Positions 8,688 through 17,608 of a stretch of 64,000 nt of DNA are shown here, piece after piece. The notes under the pieces are model-generated. The model saw only the letters and a program-made list of their open reading frames with translations, ran no database searches and had not been told where the DNA came from. The position numbers and the translations under genes were made by a program. This stretch comes from Stappia sp002722295 (GTDB lineage: Bacteria > Pseudomonadota > Alphaproteobacteria > Rhizobiales > Stappiaceae). Positions within the stretch are counted from its first letter, which is position 1. Every line of letters begins with the position of its first letter. Where the stretch lies: assembly GCF_965228715.1 (NCBI RefSeq), contig NZ_OZ245833.1; one strand, written 5' to 3'.

Positions 8688-9043
8688 GCGATACTCTCCT
8701 GTGAGTTCAGCCAAAGCAACGGCTTTGGCCGGTCATCTTGGGCGCGGGATCGTCCGCCCCGCGCGAGGGCTGTCCGCCAGCGGCGGTGACCCCCATGAGA
8801 TCGTATGGCACTGCAACATCATCAACTGCGTGCGGCTGGAAAGACTGTCTTCGGAAATCGAACAATCACTCAAAGGCAGCACGGATTGTCACCCTTGCCC
8901 TGCGACACCTGTGCCGACACCGGTTTCGCTGGTTGAGACCGGCGCGCGGATCGGAGAATGTCTGACATCAAACGGGAAACACGCGGGCGACATCGCACCG
9001 ATGCGGGCGGAGAAGGCCATGCGACCCTGGCAGGAGCGCAAGT
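8688..9043. other. Intergenic region between the YceI operon and the glutathione transferase
   Basis: 356 bases separating two divergent genes; it must contain both promoters. The proximal left end carries the AGGAG ribosome-binding site of the YceI gene. No palindromic operator, terminator or RNA gene was recognised here. Confidence 0.4.
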
Positions 9044-9676
9044 ATGATTGATCTCTACACCTGGACAACGCCGAACGGCCGCAAGGTGTCCATCATGCTC
9101 GAGGAATGTGGTCTCGAGTACGAGGTATTTCCCATCGACATCATGGGGCGCGAGCAATTTGCCCCTGCCTTTCTTCACATCTCCCCGAATGGCAAGATCC
9201 CCGCGATCGTAGATCGGGAGGCAGGCCTCAGCCTCATGGAGTCGGGCGCGATCCTGCTGTATCTGGCCGAAAAGACGGGGCGCTTCCTTCCCGCCTCGGG
9301 CGCGGAGCGGCTTCGGGTCATCGAATGGCTGATGTGGCAGATGGGCGGCTTTGGCCCGATGCTCGGCCAGGCACACCATTTCCTGCACTTCAACCCGGGC
9401 AAGGCCCCCTACGCCGAGGAGCGCTACGGCAAGGAGGCGGAGCGCCTTTACAGGGTGCTCGACCGCCAGCTCGAGACGCATGAGTTCGTCGCCGGCGCCT
9501 ACTCCATCGCCGATATGTCCATCTGGCCCTGGGCAAGCCGGTTCGAGTGGCAGGGCATAGACTTGGCCGACTATCCCAATGTCCGGCGCTGGTATCTCGA
9601 CGTCGCGGGGCGCCCGGCCGTTCAGCGCGGGTATGACGTCCCCGCGAAGACCAATCCGATCCCCCTGCCCGCCTGA
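9044..9676 (+). CDS. Glutathione S-transferase, YfcG/Ure2p-like
   Basis: 210 residues with an N-terminal thioredoxin-fold domain (1-80; MIDLYTWTTPNGRKVSIMLE, then NGKIPAIVD and the ESGAILLYLAEK glutathione gamma-glutamyl site) and an all-helical C-terminal domain. The TPNGRK start matches the YfcG/Nu-class proteins, which act as disulfide-bond oxidoreductases using glutathione in the cytoplasm. The start has AGGAGCGCAAGT just before ATG. It is convergent with the second L,D-transpeptidase; a terminator hairpin separates them. Confidence 0.88.
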   Translation: MIDLYTWTTPNGRKVSIMLEECGLEYEVFPIDIMGREQFAPAFLHISPNGKIPAIVDREAGLSLMESGAILLYLAEKTGRFLPASGAERLRVIEWLMWQMGGFGPMLGQAHHFLHFNPGKAPYAEERYGKEAERLYRVLDRQLETHEFVAGAYSIADMSIWPWASRFEWQGIDLADYPNVRRWYLDVAGRPAVQRGYDVPAKTNPIPLPA

Positions 9677-9703
9677 CCTCTTTCACGTGGTATCGGACCA
9701 AAC

Positions 9704-9735
9704 GAAAAACGCCCGCATCCCTAACGGTGCGGGCG
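9704..9735 (-). terminator. Terminator of the second L,D-transpeptidase gene
   Basis: 8-bp stem CGCCCGCA / TGCGGGCG with a 10-base loop, preceded by a run of A (9705-9709), which becomes a T-tract on the minus strand. It lies 33 bases past the L,D-transpeptidase stop. Confidence 0.78.
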
Positions 9736-9768
9736 CATTTCGTCAGAGCCGGCGTGAATTGTCGGAAC

Positions 9769-10422
9769 TCAGCCCAGGACCACGACCTTGGTTCCAAGCT
9801 CCACGCGATTGTAAAGGTCGATCACATCCTGCTGCCACATGCGGATACAGCCCGACGATGCATTCGTGCCGATGGAGCGGGGCTGGTTCGTCCCGTGAAT
9901 TCGGTAGAGCGTGTCCTTGTTGCCCTGCCAGAGGTAGAGCCCCCGCGCACCGATCGGGTTGCGCGGCCCGCCATCCTGTCCGTCGCGGTACTTTTCCAGC
10001 TTCGGGTCGCGCTCGATCATCTCCGCTGGCGGGAACCACTTCGGCCATTCGCGCTTGAAGCGGATCACCGCATCGCCCTGCCAGGCGAAACCGGCACGCC
10101 CGACGCCGATCCCGTAGCGGATCGCCCTGCCTCCAGGCTGGACGAGATAGAGAAACTTGTTGGCCGGGTCGACGACGATCGTTCCGGCCGGATGGGAGGT
10201 GTGGTAGCGCACCGTCTGACGAAGATAACGGGGATCCACCGACTGCCAGGGAATGGCGGGCAGGTTGAAACCGCCGTCACGCACCGGCCCGTAGGCCACC
10301 GCGTAGTTGGGCTTGCCTTCGTCGGTGATGGTCAGGCCGGCGTTGCGGATTGCCTGGGTCTTTGTCTGGCAGGCGGCGATGAGAAGCGGCAGGCCGAAAA
10401 CGAGACCGCGGCGGGTCATCAT
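9769..10422 (-). CDS. L,D-transpeptidase (YkuD domain), lipoprotein
   Basis: 217 residues from the double ATG at 10422/10419. The N-terminus MMTRRGLVFGLPLLIAACQ is a short signal peptide with lipobox IAAC, so the protein is probably acylated and membrane-anchored. The YkuD motif IHGTNQPRSIGTNASSGCIRM carries the catalytic Cys. The core (PAGTIVVDPANKFLYLVQPGGRAIRYGIGVGR) is closely similar to the paralogue at 4106-4696, but here the enzyme is tethered. A TTG codon at 10461 in the same frame is a possible but less likely start. Confidence 0.87.
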   Translation of the reverse strand: MMTRRGLVFGLPLLIAACQTKTQAIRNAGLTITDEGKPNYAVAYGPVRDGGFNLPAIPWQSVDPRYLRQTVRYHTSHPAGTIVVDPANKFLYLVQPGGRAIRYGIGVGRAGFAWQGDAVIRFKREWPKWFPPAEMIERDPKLEKYRDGQDGGPRNPIGARGLYLWQGNKDTLYRIHGTNQPRSIGTNASSGCIRMWQQDVIDLYNRVELGTKVVVLG

Positions 10423-10558
10423 CCCGGCGCGCTCTTTTGTGAATGACTTGGTGGGAGGCAAGGCTCATGGTCTCCGGTGATTCCCTTGAAGACAACTATG
10501 CCGGTGAGTCTGCTTCCCTGTCGACGCAAGAACACGCCCGTTCGGGCCTGACGAGCGG

Positions 10559-10930
10559 TCAGCGGTCCCGGCTCAGGCCTTTCTCTTCCAGTTCCTTCAG
10601 ATAGCTCTCCCAGAGCGTCTCGCGCTCCCGCGCGAAAGTCATGAACTGGTCCCAGGAATAAATGCCCGAATTGTGCATGTCGTCGAAATGCAGCCGGACG
10701 GCGTAATTTCCAACCGGATCGATCTTGAGGATCTCGACATTCCGTTTTCCCGGCACGGTCTTTCGTTGATCCGGGGAATGTCCCTGCACCTCGGCGGAGG
10801 GGGAATTGACCCTCAGGAACTCCGCGTCGAACGCATGGCTTTCGCCATTGTTGAAGGAAACCGTCAGGACCTTGCGGTCCTTGCTGAGGCGCAACTCGGT
10901 TGGCCAGGGTTTGTCATCGGCCACGTTCAT
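10559..10930 (-). CDS. DUF971 (GBBH-like N-terminal domain) protein
   Basis: 123 residues matching the small stand-alone DUF971 family: WPTELRLSKDRKVLTVSFNNGESHAFDAEFLR followed by ILKIDPVGNYAVRLHFDDMHNSGIYSWDQF. This domain is the N-terminal domain of gamma-butyrobetaine hydroxylase and, as a stand-alone protein, is often found near Fe-S assembly or molybdenum-cofactor genes. Its role is not established. It is divergent from moaA. Confidence 0.85.
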   Translation of the reverse strand: MNVADDKPWPTELRLSKDRKVLTVSFNNGESHAFDAEFLRVNSPSAEVQGHSPDQRKTVPGKRNVEILKIDPVGNYAVRLHFDDMHNSGIYSWDQFMTFARERETLWESYLKELEEKGLSRDR

Positions 10931-11031
10931 TGCTCCCTTCGCGGCAGGTCAAGATTGAGATAGGTTCTCGCGGACGATACAGACCCGAGCCCCGAGGGCA
11001 AGGGCAGGAAAACCGAAATCGCCAAGATCGA

Positions 11032-11059
11032 TTGACGGCCCCCTTCAATCGGATACCTT
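11032..11059 (+). promoter_or_regulatory. Possible sigma-70 type promoter of moaA
   Basis: TTGACG (11032-11037) and TACCTT (11054-11059) separated by 16 bases, about 125 bases upstream of the moaA start. The -35 element is good, the -10 is weak. Confidence 0.35.
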
Positions 11060-11182
11060 TCGAACTAAATGACAGGGAAACGACGGTCGATACAGTGTAC
11101 GACCCGACCCGGAAAGATCCGGCGAGCAAGGCGGGCGATAGAACGCCCCGGCAGCCGGCGGAGGAGCAAGGACGCCATTTCC

Positions 11183-12184
11183 ATGTCCCAGCCGATGATC
11201 GACCCCTTCGGTCGAACCGTGAACTATCTGCGTGTTTCCGTTACGGACCGTTGCGACTTCCGCTGCGTCTACTGCATGGCGGAAGACATGACGTTCCTCC
11301 CCAAGCGTGAAGTCCTGAGCCTTGAGGAACTGGACCGCCTCTGCTCGGCGTTCATCGACAAGGGCGTGCGCAAACTGCGCCTGACCGGCGGCGAGCCGCT
11401 CGTGCGCAAGAACATCATGAGCCTCATCCGCAGTCTGTCACGTCACCTCGACAGCGGCGCGCTCGAGGAACTCACGATCACCACCAACGGATCGCAGCTC
11501 GCGCGCTTCGCGGACGAACTGGCCGCCTGCGGCATCAAGCGCATCAATGTCTCCATCGACACGCTCGACCCGCAGAAGTTCAAGACCGTCACCCGCTGGG
11601 GCGATCTCGGCAAGGTGATGGACGGCATTCGCGCGGCACGGGAAGCCGGGCTCGCGATCAAGGTGAACATGGTCGCGCTCAAGGGCGTCAACGAGCATGA
11701 AATCGTGCCCATGATGCAGTGGTGCCACGAAAACGGTCACGACCTGACTCTCATCGAGACCATGCCGCTCGGCGAGATCAACGAGGACCGAACCGACCAG
11801 TATCTGCCGCTCGACCGCGTGCGCGCGATGATCGCCGAGAACCACACGCTCGAGGACATTCCCTACAAGACGGGAGGTCCTGCGAGATACGTGAAGGTTC
11901 GCGAGACCGGGGGACGCGTCGGGTTCATTACGCCGATGACCCATAACTTCTGCGAAAGCTGCAACCGTGTGCGGGTGACATGCACCGGCATGCTCTACAT
12001 GTGCCTTGGGCAGGAGGACAATGCGGACCTGCGTGCCGCGCTGCGGGCCTCCGAGAGCGACGAGTTGCTGTATCAGGCAATCGACGAGGCCATCGGCCGA
12101 AAGCCCGAGGGACATGACTTCGTCATCGACCGCAACAGGCCGCAGGTGGCGGTATCGCGGCACATGAGCGTCACCGGAGGCTGA
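11183..12184 (+). CDS. moaA: GTP 3',8-cyclase MoaA
   Basis: 333 residues from the ATG at 11183 (MSQPMIDPFGRTVNYLR), preceded by AAGGA. The radical-SAM motif C24-x3-C28-x2-C31 (CDFRCVYC) binds the first [4Fe-4S] cluster; the C-terminal cluster ligands are in NFCESCNRVRVTCTG. MoaA converts GTP to 3',8-cH2GTP in the first step of molybdenum cofactor synthesis. The usual C-terminal GG dipeptide is present as the last residues TGG. The cofactor is needed by the formate dehydrogenase encoded downstream in this window. Confidence 0.95.
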   Translation: MSQPMIDPFGRTVNYLRVSVTDRCDFRCVYCMAEDMTFLPKREVLSLEELDRLCSAFIDKGVRKLRLTGGEPLVRKNIMSLIRSLSRHLDSGALEELTITTNGSQLARFADELAACGIKRINVSIDTLDPQKFKTVTRWGDLGKVMDGIRAAREAGLAIKVNMVALKGVNEHEIVPMMQWCHENGHDLTLIETMPLGEINEDRTDQYLPLDRVRAMIAENHTLEDIPYKTGGPARYVKVRETGGRVGFITPMTHNFCESCNRVRVTCTGMLYMCLGQEDNADLRAALRASESDELLYQAIDEAIGRKPEGHDFVIDRNRPQVAVSRHMSVTGG

Positions 12185-12186
12185 CC

Positions 12187-12525
12187 GTGGCGCAGGATGT
12201 GAGGACGACGTCCCCTTCCCGCTCCCGTCCCGACCAGCTGACTGCCAGGATTGCGGCCTTCGCCCTCGCCCTTGGCGGGCTCGCCCTCATGGGCTGGATC
12301 GGATTCTTCGGGTTCGCGGGCGTTGCCCTCACGCCCTTTGCGAACATCGTAGCCGGCAGTGAAGCGACGGCGAGCGGCAATCCAGCCCTGGAAGCCTGTC
12401 TGGCCGAACGCGTCGGGGCGGTCGATTCCATGCGCCGCGACGGCGTGGTCTCGGACGCGCAATACGACACGTTCCGCGCACGTGCCGTCAGCTATTGCCG
12501 TGCTGAGAATCCTCCCCCGCTGTAA
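12187..12525 (+). CDS. Small membrane-anchored protein of unknown function
   Basis: 112 residues with a GTG start two bases after the moaA stop. One long hydrophobic segment (about residues 22-50, ARIAAFALALGGLALMGWIG and on) suggests one or two membrane passes, followed by a soluble tail with two cysteines (EACLAERV and SYCRAE). It is not a family I recognise. Tight spacing to moaA implies co-transcription and hence a possible link to cofactor metabolism, but this is only positional. Confidence 0.6.
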   Translation: MAQDVRTTSPSRSRPDQLTARIAAFALALGGLALMGWIGFFGFAGVALTPFANIVAGSEATASGNPALEACLAERVGAVDSMRRDGVVSDAQYDTFRARAVSYCRAENPPPL

Positions 12526-12543
12526 GACAGGTCGGGACTGCTC

Positions 12544-13305
12544 CTATTCAAACCGCATCCGGCGCCTGGAAGGTGGACGTACAGGTTCTTTTTGCGGACG
12601 CGTGACCGGCTCACTTTCTTCACGATCATGCGATGCGGCCTCTAGATCGTCGTGCACACTCGCAAGCTCGGCGGATACCATCTCTCGCGGCGGATCATCC
12701 GAAAAGTCGATAGCCTCACCGTCAGACGACGCGTCGTGCATGTCGCCTCCGGTCGCTTCTGCCTCGGTTTTATCAGAAACAGACTCCACCACAGGCACGT
12801 CTTCTGCAGCCGCGTCCTCCGCCTTTTCATCCATCCAGCCGAAACCACGGCCGACCTGCCACGAACTGCGGAACCCTTCGCTCAACACCTCGACGTTGCG
12901 GAAGTCCTCATCGTAGTCATTCAAGCCGTCGACACAGGCCAGAACGGGATCAGACGTCCAGAGCTTGCGCAGTGCCCGGCGCTTGAGTTCACGGCTCACA
13001 CCCTGCTTCAAAAATGCAGAATAGTCCGATGAAAATTCGAGACTATCGATATCTATTGCTTCAGCCGCTTCCTGATTCTCGACGCCGACGCGAGCCGCCT
13101 CCTCGGCCGAGGCTTCTCCGGTCTCTGCCGGGGCATCGTCGACCGGCGCTTCCTGCATCGTCTCGTCGGAAGTTTCCGACGCGTCGACCGCAGGCCGTCC
13201 GCGGGCGGCCTCCTGCTTCAGTCGCGACCAGCGCCCGAGAAATCCGCCGCGCTCATCTGCCTCGCCGGCAACCCTGCCGTCTCGTCCGTCGTGCCGGGTG
13301 CTCAC
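12544..13305 (-). CDS. DUF3306 domain protein
   Basis: 253 residues. The N-terminal FLGRWSRLKQEA and the middle segment SDYSAFLKQGVSRELKRRALRKLWTSDPV followed by GLNDYDEDF are diagnostic of DUF3306. The C-terminal half is acidic and low in complexity, probably disordered. The family is found with DUF3305, a polyferredoxin and formate dehydrogenase genes in proteobacteria; its function is unknown. The GTG start overlaps the DUF3305 stop by four bases, so translation is coupled. Confidence 0.83.
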   Translation of the reverse strand: MSTRHDGRDGRVAGEADERGGFLGRWSRLKQEAARGRPAVDASETSDETMQEAPVDDAPAETGEASAEEAARVGVENQEAAEAIDIDSLEFSSDYSAFLKQGVSRELKRRALRKLWTSDPVLACVDGLNDYDEDFRNVEVLSEGFRSSWQVGRGFGWMDEKAEDAAAEDVPVVESVSDKTEAEATGGDMHDASSDGEAIDFSDDPPREMVSAELASVHDDLEAASHDREESEPVTRPQKEPVRPPSRRRMRFE

Positions 13306-13841
13306 GCCTGACCCTCCTCCGGATCGTGACGAAGTGAGGTATAAACCGGGTCCTTTCCGAAAATCTGCTTCTCGATCTGCACCTTGTCACGGCGCCGCTT
13401 GCGGAATGCCGGCGCCTCCGGAATCTCGCTCAGAAATCGCGCCATCCATGCAAGGGTCGCGCGCGGCATCTCGATCTTTTCGACAAGACCCTCGGCGCTG
13501 TCGAGCGCTCCCTGGGCCTCATACGGGTCCGCCGTGACCCCGCGCACGCGAAACGGCGGCTGTGCTCCCGGTTCGTCGTCCAGCATCACCCACAACTTGG
13601 GCGCCCCGGTTTCGATGTTGGCGTCATACGCCTCGACCATCTTGTGGTGAAGCGTCAGCGGATGGGGGGCGTTGAGATACCTCACGCGGCCCTCGCCCTC
13701 CTCGCTCATGAGCATCCAGCCATCCGTCTCCGGCGCATCGGTAACGACATCGGCCACGCGCCAAATCCAGTCTGCCCAAGGCGAGGTCGCGGGCTCGCGT
13801 TCAAGGATGACGCCGAAGAATGTGGTGGTCTCGCGTTGCAC
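13302..13841 (-). CDS. DUF3305 domain protein
   Basis: 179 residues; the start FFGVILEREPATSPWADWIWRVADVV is typical of DUF3305. It overlaps the following DUF3306 gene by GTGA. The gene runs divergently from the polyferredoxin gene at 14225. In other genomes the three belong to formate dehydrogenase accessory loci, which fits the FDH cluster here; molecular role unknown. Confidence 0.83.
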   Translation of the reverse strand: MQRETTTFFGVILEREPATSPWADWIWRVADVVTDAPETDGWMLMSEEGEGRVRYLNAPHPLTLHHKMVEAYDANIETGAPKLWVMLDDEPGAQPPFRVRGVTADPYEAQGALDSAEGLVEKIEMPRATLAWMARFLSEIPEAPAFRKRRRDKVQIEKQIFGKDPVYTSLRHDPEEGQA

Positions 13842-14224
13842 GACGATTCCCTTGTTCCACCCAGTTGTTCACAATCGCAGCTCGCGCGAACCGACAGCTT
13901 GAAGACCGCTCTTTCCGGTCGCGATTGCCTGCCGCCCCGCACAGTCGAAGGAAACACACAAGAACGACACAGGATACACTTCCCTGTCCCGTGGAGCCGG
14001 AAATATACCGTCGCCGATTTTGCGGCGGAACGCCTGATTTTACAATAACTCCCTACGGGAAGGATGATTGGCTTCTGACTTCCGGCTATTGTTCCGCAAT
14101 CCGCTGTGCACGATTGTCGCCGGGACCACTCAACGGCAATGCGACCAATCAGGCCATCGGAACCAGACAACAATGGCGCAACGGGGCCGGAGCGCTCCGG
14201 TACCGAACGCCGTGGAGGATACCC
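13842..14224. other. Divergent control region between DUF3305 and polyferredoxin genes
   Basis: 383 bases with both promoters expected. The right end has a GGAGG ribosome-binding site before the polyferredoxin ATG and a perfect 14-base palindrome CCGGAGCGCTCCGG at 14187-14200, about 25 bases upstream of that ATG, which could form a hairpin in the leader or be an operator. No gene was recognised inside. Confidence 0.45.
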
Positions 14225-16264
14225 ATGCCGTCGACCCCAGCCCGGGTGCTCCTGTGCAACTGCGAAAAGACGATGTCGCTCGACCCGGCGAAAATGCCGG
14301 GGATCGATCCCTCGACACCCGTGCATACCCAACTCTGCCGCACGCAGCTCGAGAGTTTCGAGAAGGCTGTCGAGACCGGGGAGCCCCTTCTTGTCGCCTG
14401 TACGCAGGAAGCCCCCCTCTTTGGCGACGTCGCGGAGGAAAAAGGCGGCGAGGCACCGGTTTCCTTCGTGAACATCCGCGAACGTGCAGGCTGGACATCG
14501 CGAGGCTCCGACCCTTCTGCCAAGATCGCGGCTCTCCTGGCGGAGGCGCGGGTGACGCCCGCACCGGCTTCCCTTCATACGATCGAGTCAGGTGGGGTCT
14601 GCCTTGTTTACGGAGCTGGCCAGGCCGCACTTGATGCCGCTCTCGCCCTCGAAGGCAGGTTGTCCGTCACCCTTCTCCTGACCGACGCGACAGACGTACT
14701 GCTGCCTCCTGTTCTCGACGTTCCCGTTCACACCGGCAGGGTCCGAAACGTTGAAGGTTCGCTCGGCGACTTCACCGTCACTGTCGACAAGTATGCCGAC
14801 ATGCTTCCGTCATCGCGGGGCGCGCCGCAATTCGCCATGGCGCGCGACGGCGCGCGCGCGAGTTGCGATCTCGTACTGGATATGACCGGCGGAACGCCCC
14901 TGGTTAGCGCGCCCGGTCACCGTGACGGCTATCTCCGGGCGGACCCGCGCGACCCTGCCGCAGTTGCCCGTGCGCTCTTCGAACTGTCCGACATGGTAGG
15001 CACGTTCGAAAAACCGCTCTACGTCCACTATGACGCGGATATCTGCGCACATGGGCGGTCGGGAAAGACCGGCTGCCGTGTGTGTCTCGATGCCTGCCCG
15101 GCCGGCGCAATCACCAGCGCCGGCTCCACGATCGCCATCGACCCGGGTCTGTGCGGCGGCTGCGGCAGTTGTTCCGCCAACTGCCCGACAGGTGCCGTCA
15201 GCTACCAGTATCCCCAACGCGACGCGATGATCGAGCGCATTCAGGTTCTGCTCGGCACCTATGAAAGCGCAGGCGGCAAGGCTCCCGTATTGCTTATTCA
15301 CGGGGAACGTCACGGCGATCAGGTCATCAACGCCCTCGCGCGTTTTGGTGAGGGATTGCCCGAAAACGCAATGCCTCTTGCAATGCATGCCCCGACCGCA
15401 CTCGGGCACGATGCGCTGCTGGCCGCCGTACTGGCGGGAGCACGTCGGATCGTCTGTCTGAGCGACCCGGCACTTGTACCGGAACTTGCCCCCCTTGAAC
15501 GCGAGATCGCACTCGCTGAGGCGCTTCTCGCCGGTATGGGATACGAGACGGACGGGCTTTTCGACATCCTTCCGACAAGTGACCCCGATGCGCTGGCGAA
15601 CGCCCTTTCACCCACCAGGGGCAAACTGCCCGCTCGCTCCGTACGACCCGCACCGCTTGGCGGAAAGCGCGAGGTCGCACGCACGATGATCTCGGGTCTG
15701 CTGTCCGGCGCGCCGGAACACGAACCGATCATCGCCCTGCCGGCAAGCGCCCCCTATGGCCGCATAACCATTGACGGCGAAGCCTGTACGCTCTGCCTGG
15801 CCTGCGTTTCGTCCTGCCCGGCGTCCGCCCTTTCCGACAACCCTGACCGGCCACAGGTAACGCTGACCGAGGCATCCTGCGTTCAATGCGGACTGTGCGC
15901 CGCCACTTGCCCGGAAAGCGCGATTGCCCTGGAGGCTCGCTACGACACGACACCCGCGGCATTGCGGCCTCATGTCCTCAACGAGGAAGACCCAGCAACC
16001 TGTGTTTCGTGTGGCAAGCCATTCGGAACGAAATCGTCGATCGCGCGTATTCGCGAGAAACTGTCCGGTCACCACTGGATGTTCCAGAGCCCGGAGCAAG
16101 TCGCCCTGATCGAAATGTGCGACGACTGCCGCATCTCCGCGCAGTGGAACATGAAGAACACGCCGCTTCGCTCCGGAACGCGGCCCCGCCTCGTTACGAC
16201 GGACGACTACCTGGCGGCGGAAGCGAACGGGCTGACCGCCGACGATTTCCTGAACGAGGATTGA
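14225..16264 (+). CDS. Polyferredoxin (4Fe-4S protein) of the formate dehydrogenase region
   Basis: 679 residues from the ATG at 14225 with GGAGG upstream; the longer open frame has no support. The N-terminus starts LLCNCEKTMSLD and contains further cysteines in HTQLC and VACTQE, resembling HdrA-like parts. Two pairs of ferredoxin motifs follow: CRVCLDACPAG with CGGCGSCSANCPTG, and CTLCLACVSSCPAS with CVQCGLCAATCPES, giving four predicted [4Fe-4S] clusters. A C-terminal CVSC ... CDDC pair may hold zinc or iron. It is soluble by sequence. Divergent from DUF3305/DUF3306, it probably carries electrons in FDH maturation or turnover; this is inference. Confidence 0.85.
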   Translation: MPSTPARVLLCNCEKTMSLDPAKMPGIDPSTPVHTQLCRTQLESFEKAVETGEPLLVACTQEAPLFGDVAEEKGGEAPVSFVNIRERAGWTSRGSDPSAKIAALLAEARVTPAPASLHTIESGGVCLVYGAGQAALDAALALEGRLSVTLLLTDATDVLLPPVLDVPVHTGRVRNVEGSLGDFTVTVDKYADMLPSSRGAPQFAMARDGARASCDLVLDMTGGTPLVSAPGHRDGYLRADPRDPAAVARALFELSDMVGTFEKPLYVHYDADICAHGRSGKTGCRVCLDACPAGAITSAGSTIAIDPGLCGGCGSCSANCPTGAVSYQYPQRDAMIERIQVLLGTYESAGGKAPVLLIHGERHGDQVINALARFGEGLPENAMPLAMHAPTALGHDALLAAVLAGARRIVCLSDPALVPELAPLEREIALAEALLAGMGYETDGLFDILPTSDPDALANALSPTRGKLPARSVRPAPLGGKREVARTMISGLLSGAPEHEPIIALPASAPYGRITIDGEACTLCLACVSSCPASALSDNPDRPQVTLTEASCVQCGLCAATCPESAIALEARYDTTPAALRPHVLNEEDPATCVSCGKPFGTKSSIARIREKLSGHHWMFQSPEQVALIEMCDDCRISAQWNMKNTPLRSGTRPRLVTTDDYLAAEANGLTADDFLNED

Positions 16265-16306
16265 GGCCCGCCAGCGGTCATACCGAAACCCGAACGGACA
16301 GGCGGC

Positions 16307-17530
16307 TCACGCCGCCTGATCCTCCAGGATTCGCGCCGCAATTCCGGCAATCACGGTCACGACGCACGATGACGCCATGACGAGAACCATGGGCCAGATC
16401 GTGCCGGGCCAAAGGACTCCGGAAAGAAGCCAGCCGCATAGAGCCGAAGCAACGGCCCCGGCCCCGATCTGAAGCGATCCGGAGAAACCAGAAGCAGCCC
16501 CGGCCAGATCCGGCCGCACACTCACCGCGCCGGCGATCGCATTGGGCAACGTCATGCCATTGCCGATACCGACAAGGAACATGGGCAGGAACAGCGAAAG
16601 CGGGTGGATGTAGCCGAGACCGAAGCTTGCCGCGATCGCACCGACTGCAATCACGACGGTCACATTGCCCGCATTGATCATGCGGCCCAGACCGACACGG
16701 GCCGAGAAGCGGCCCGACAGCCAGTTCCCGACGATATATCCGCCCGCCACCATCATGAAATAAAAGCCGTATTCGGACGGCGTCATGTCCAGAAGCTTCA
16801 CGGAGACGAAAGGTGCGCCCCCGAGAAACGTGAAGAACACGCCCGAGGTAAAGGCCGCCGTGGTGGCATAGGCAAGGAAAAGCGGTGAGCGAAGCAGCAC
16901 CGCGTAGGTGCGCGCCAGGCCGCGCAGCCCGCCTTCGCGAACGCGCGCGTGATTTGTCTCATGAAGTTCGAAATACGCCCAGGCAAACACCACAAGCCCG
17001 GCAACCAGCATCAGCCAGGAGTTGGTTCGCCATCCGAATTGCTCGTGCAGCAGACCACCGATGGCCGGTCCTATCATGGGGGCGACCGCAAGCCCCATCG
17101 TGACATAGCCGATCATGCTCGCCGCCTGCGAGCGGTCATAAAGATCCCTAACGATCGCACGGCCCAGCACGATGCCCGCGCATCCACCCACGGCCTGCAG
17201 CACCCGCCCCGCGATCATGACCGAGATCGTGTCCGCGAGCGCGCACACAAGGCTGCCGGCAACGAAGATGCCAAGTCCCCAGACGAGCACCGGCCGCCGG
17301 CCATGCCGGTCGGACAAGGGACCGATGGCAATCTGTGCCACGGCGACGGCAGCCAGGTAGAGCGAGAGGATAAGCTGGACCACACCCGCGCTCGTGTCGA
17401 ACACGCCCGCCAGCGAGGGCATGGACGGCAGATAGATGTTCAGTGCGAGGGGATTGACGGCGGAGACGGCAACGAGCAGGGCGATCGTGGGACGCCGCGC
17501 CGCGACATCCGTCGGAAGGCTTTGGGTCAT
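16307..17530 (-). CDS. Bcr/CflA family drug resistance MFS transporter
   Basis: 407 residues from the ATG at 17530, preceded by AGGAA. About twelve transmembrane helices are visible. The MFS loop motif GPLSDRHGRRPVLVWG is between helices 2 and 3, and the opening NPLALNIYLPSMP is typical of the Bcr/CflA multidrug efflux subfamily. It would export small molecules using the proton gradient; substrate unknown. It is the last gene of the long minus-strand run below the formate dehydrogenase genes, 78 bases from the DMT transporter. Confidence 0.87.
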   Translation of the reverse strand: MTQSLPTDVAARRPTIALLVAVSAVNPLALNIYLPSMPSLAGVFDTSAGVVQLILSLYLAAVAVAQIAIGPLSDRHGRRPVLVWGLGIFVAGSLVCALADTISVMIAGRVLQAVGGCAGIVLGRAIVRDLYDRSQAASMIGYVTMGLAVAPMIGPAIGGLLHEQFGWRTNSWLMLVAGLVVFAWAYFELHETNHARVREGGLRGLARTYAVLLRSPLFLAYATTAAFTSGVFFTFLGGAPFVSVKLLDMTPSEYGFYFMMVAGGYIVGNWLSGRFSARVGLGRMINAGNVTVVIAVGAIAASFGLGYIHPLSLFLPMFLVGIGNGMTLPNAIAGAVSVRPDLAGAASGFSGSLQIGAGAVASALCGWLLSGVLWPGTIWPMVLVMASSCVVTVIAGIAARILEDQAA

Positions 17531-17608
17531 GCGCTTTCCTAGGGTGCTTTCAACGTTCTTGGCAAGAGAGAAGCCGCGCGACCGCGCAACCATGCGATGC
17601 GTTCGGCC

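Noticed and set aside
10931..11182. Molybdenum-cofactor riboswitch upstream of moaA
   Set aside because: The 252-base leader shows only a possible promoter and a small TACAGTGTA palindrome; the conserved Moco aptamer core was not found.
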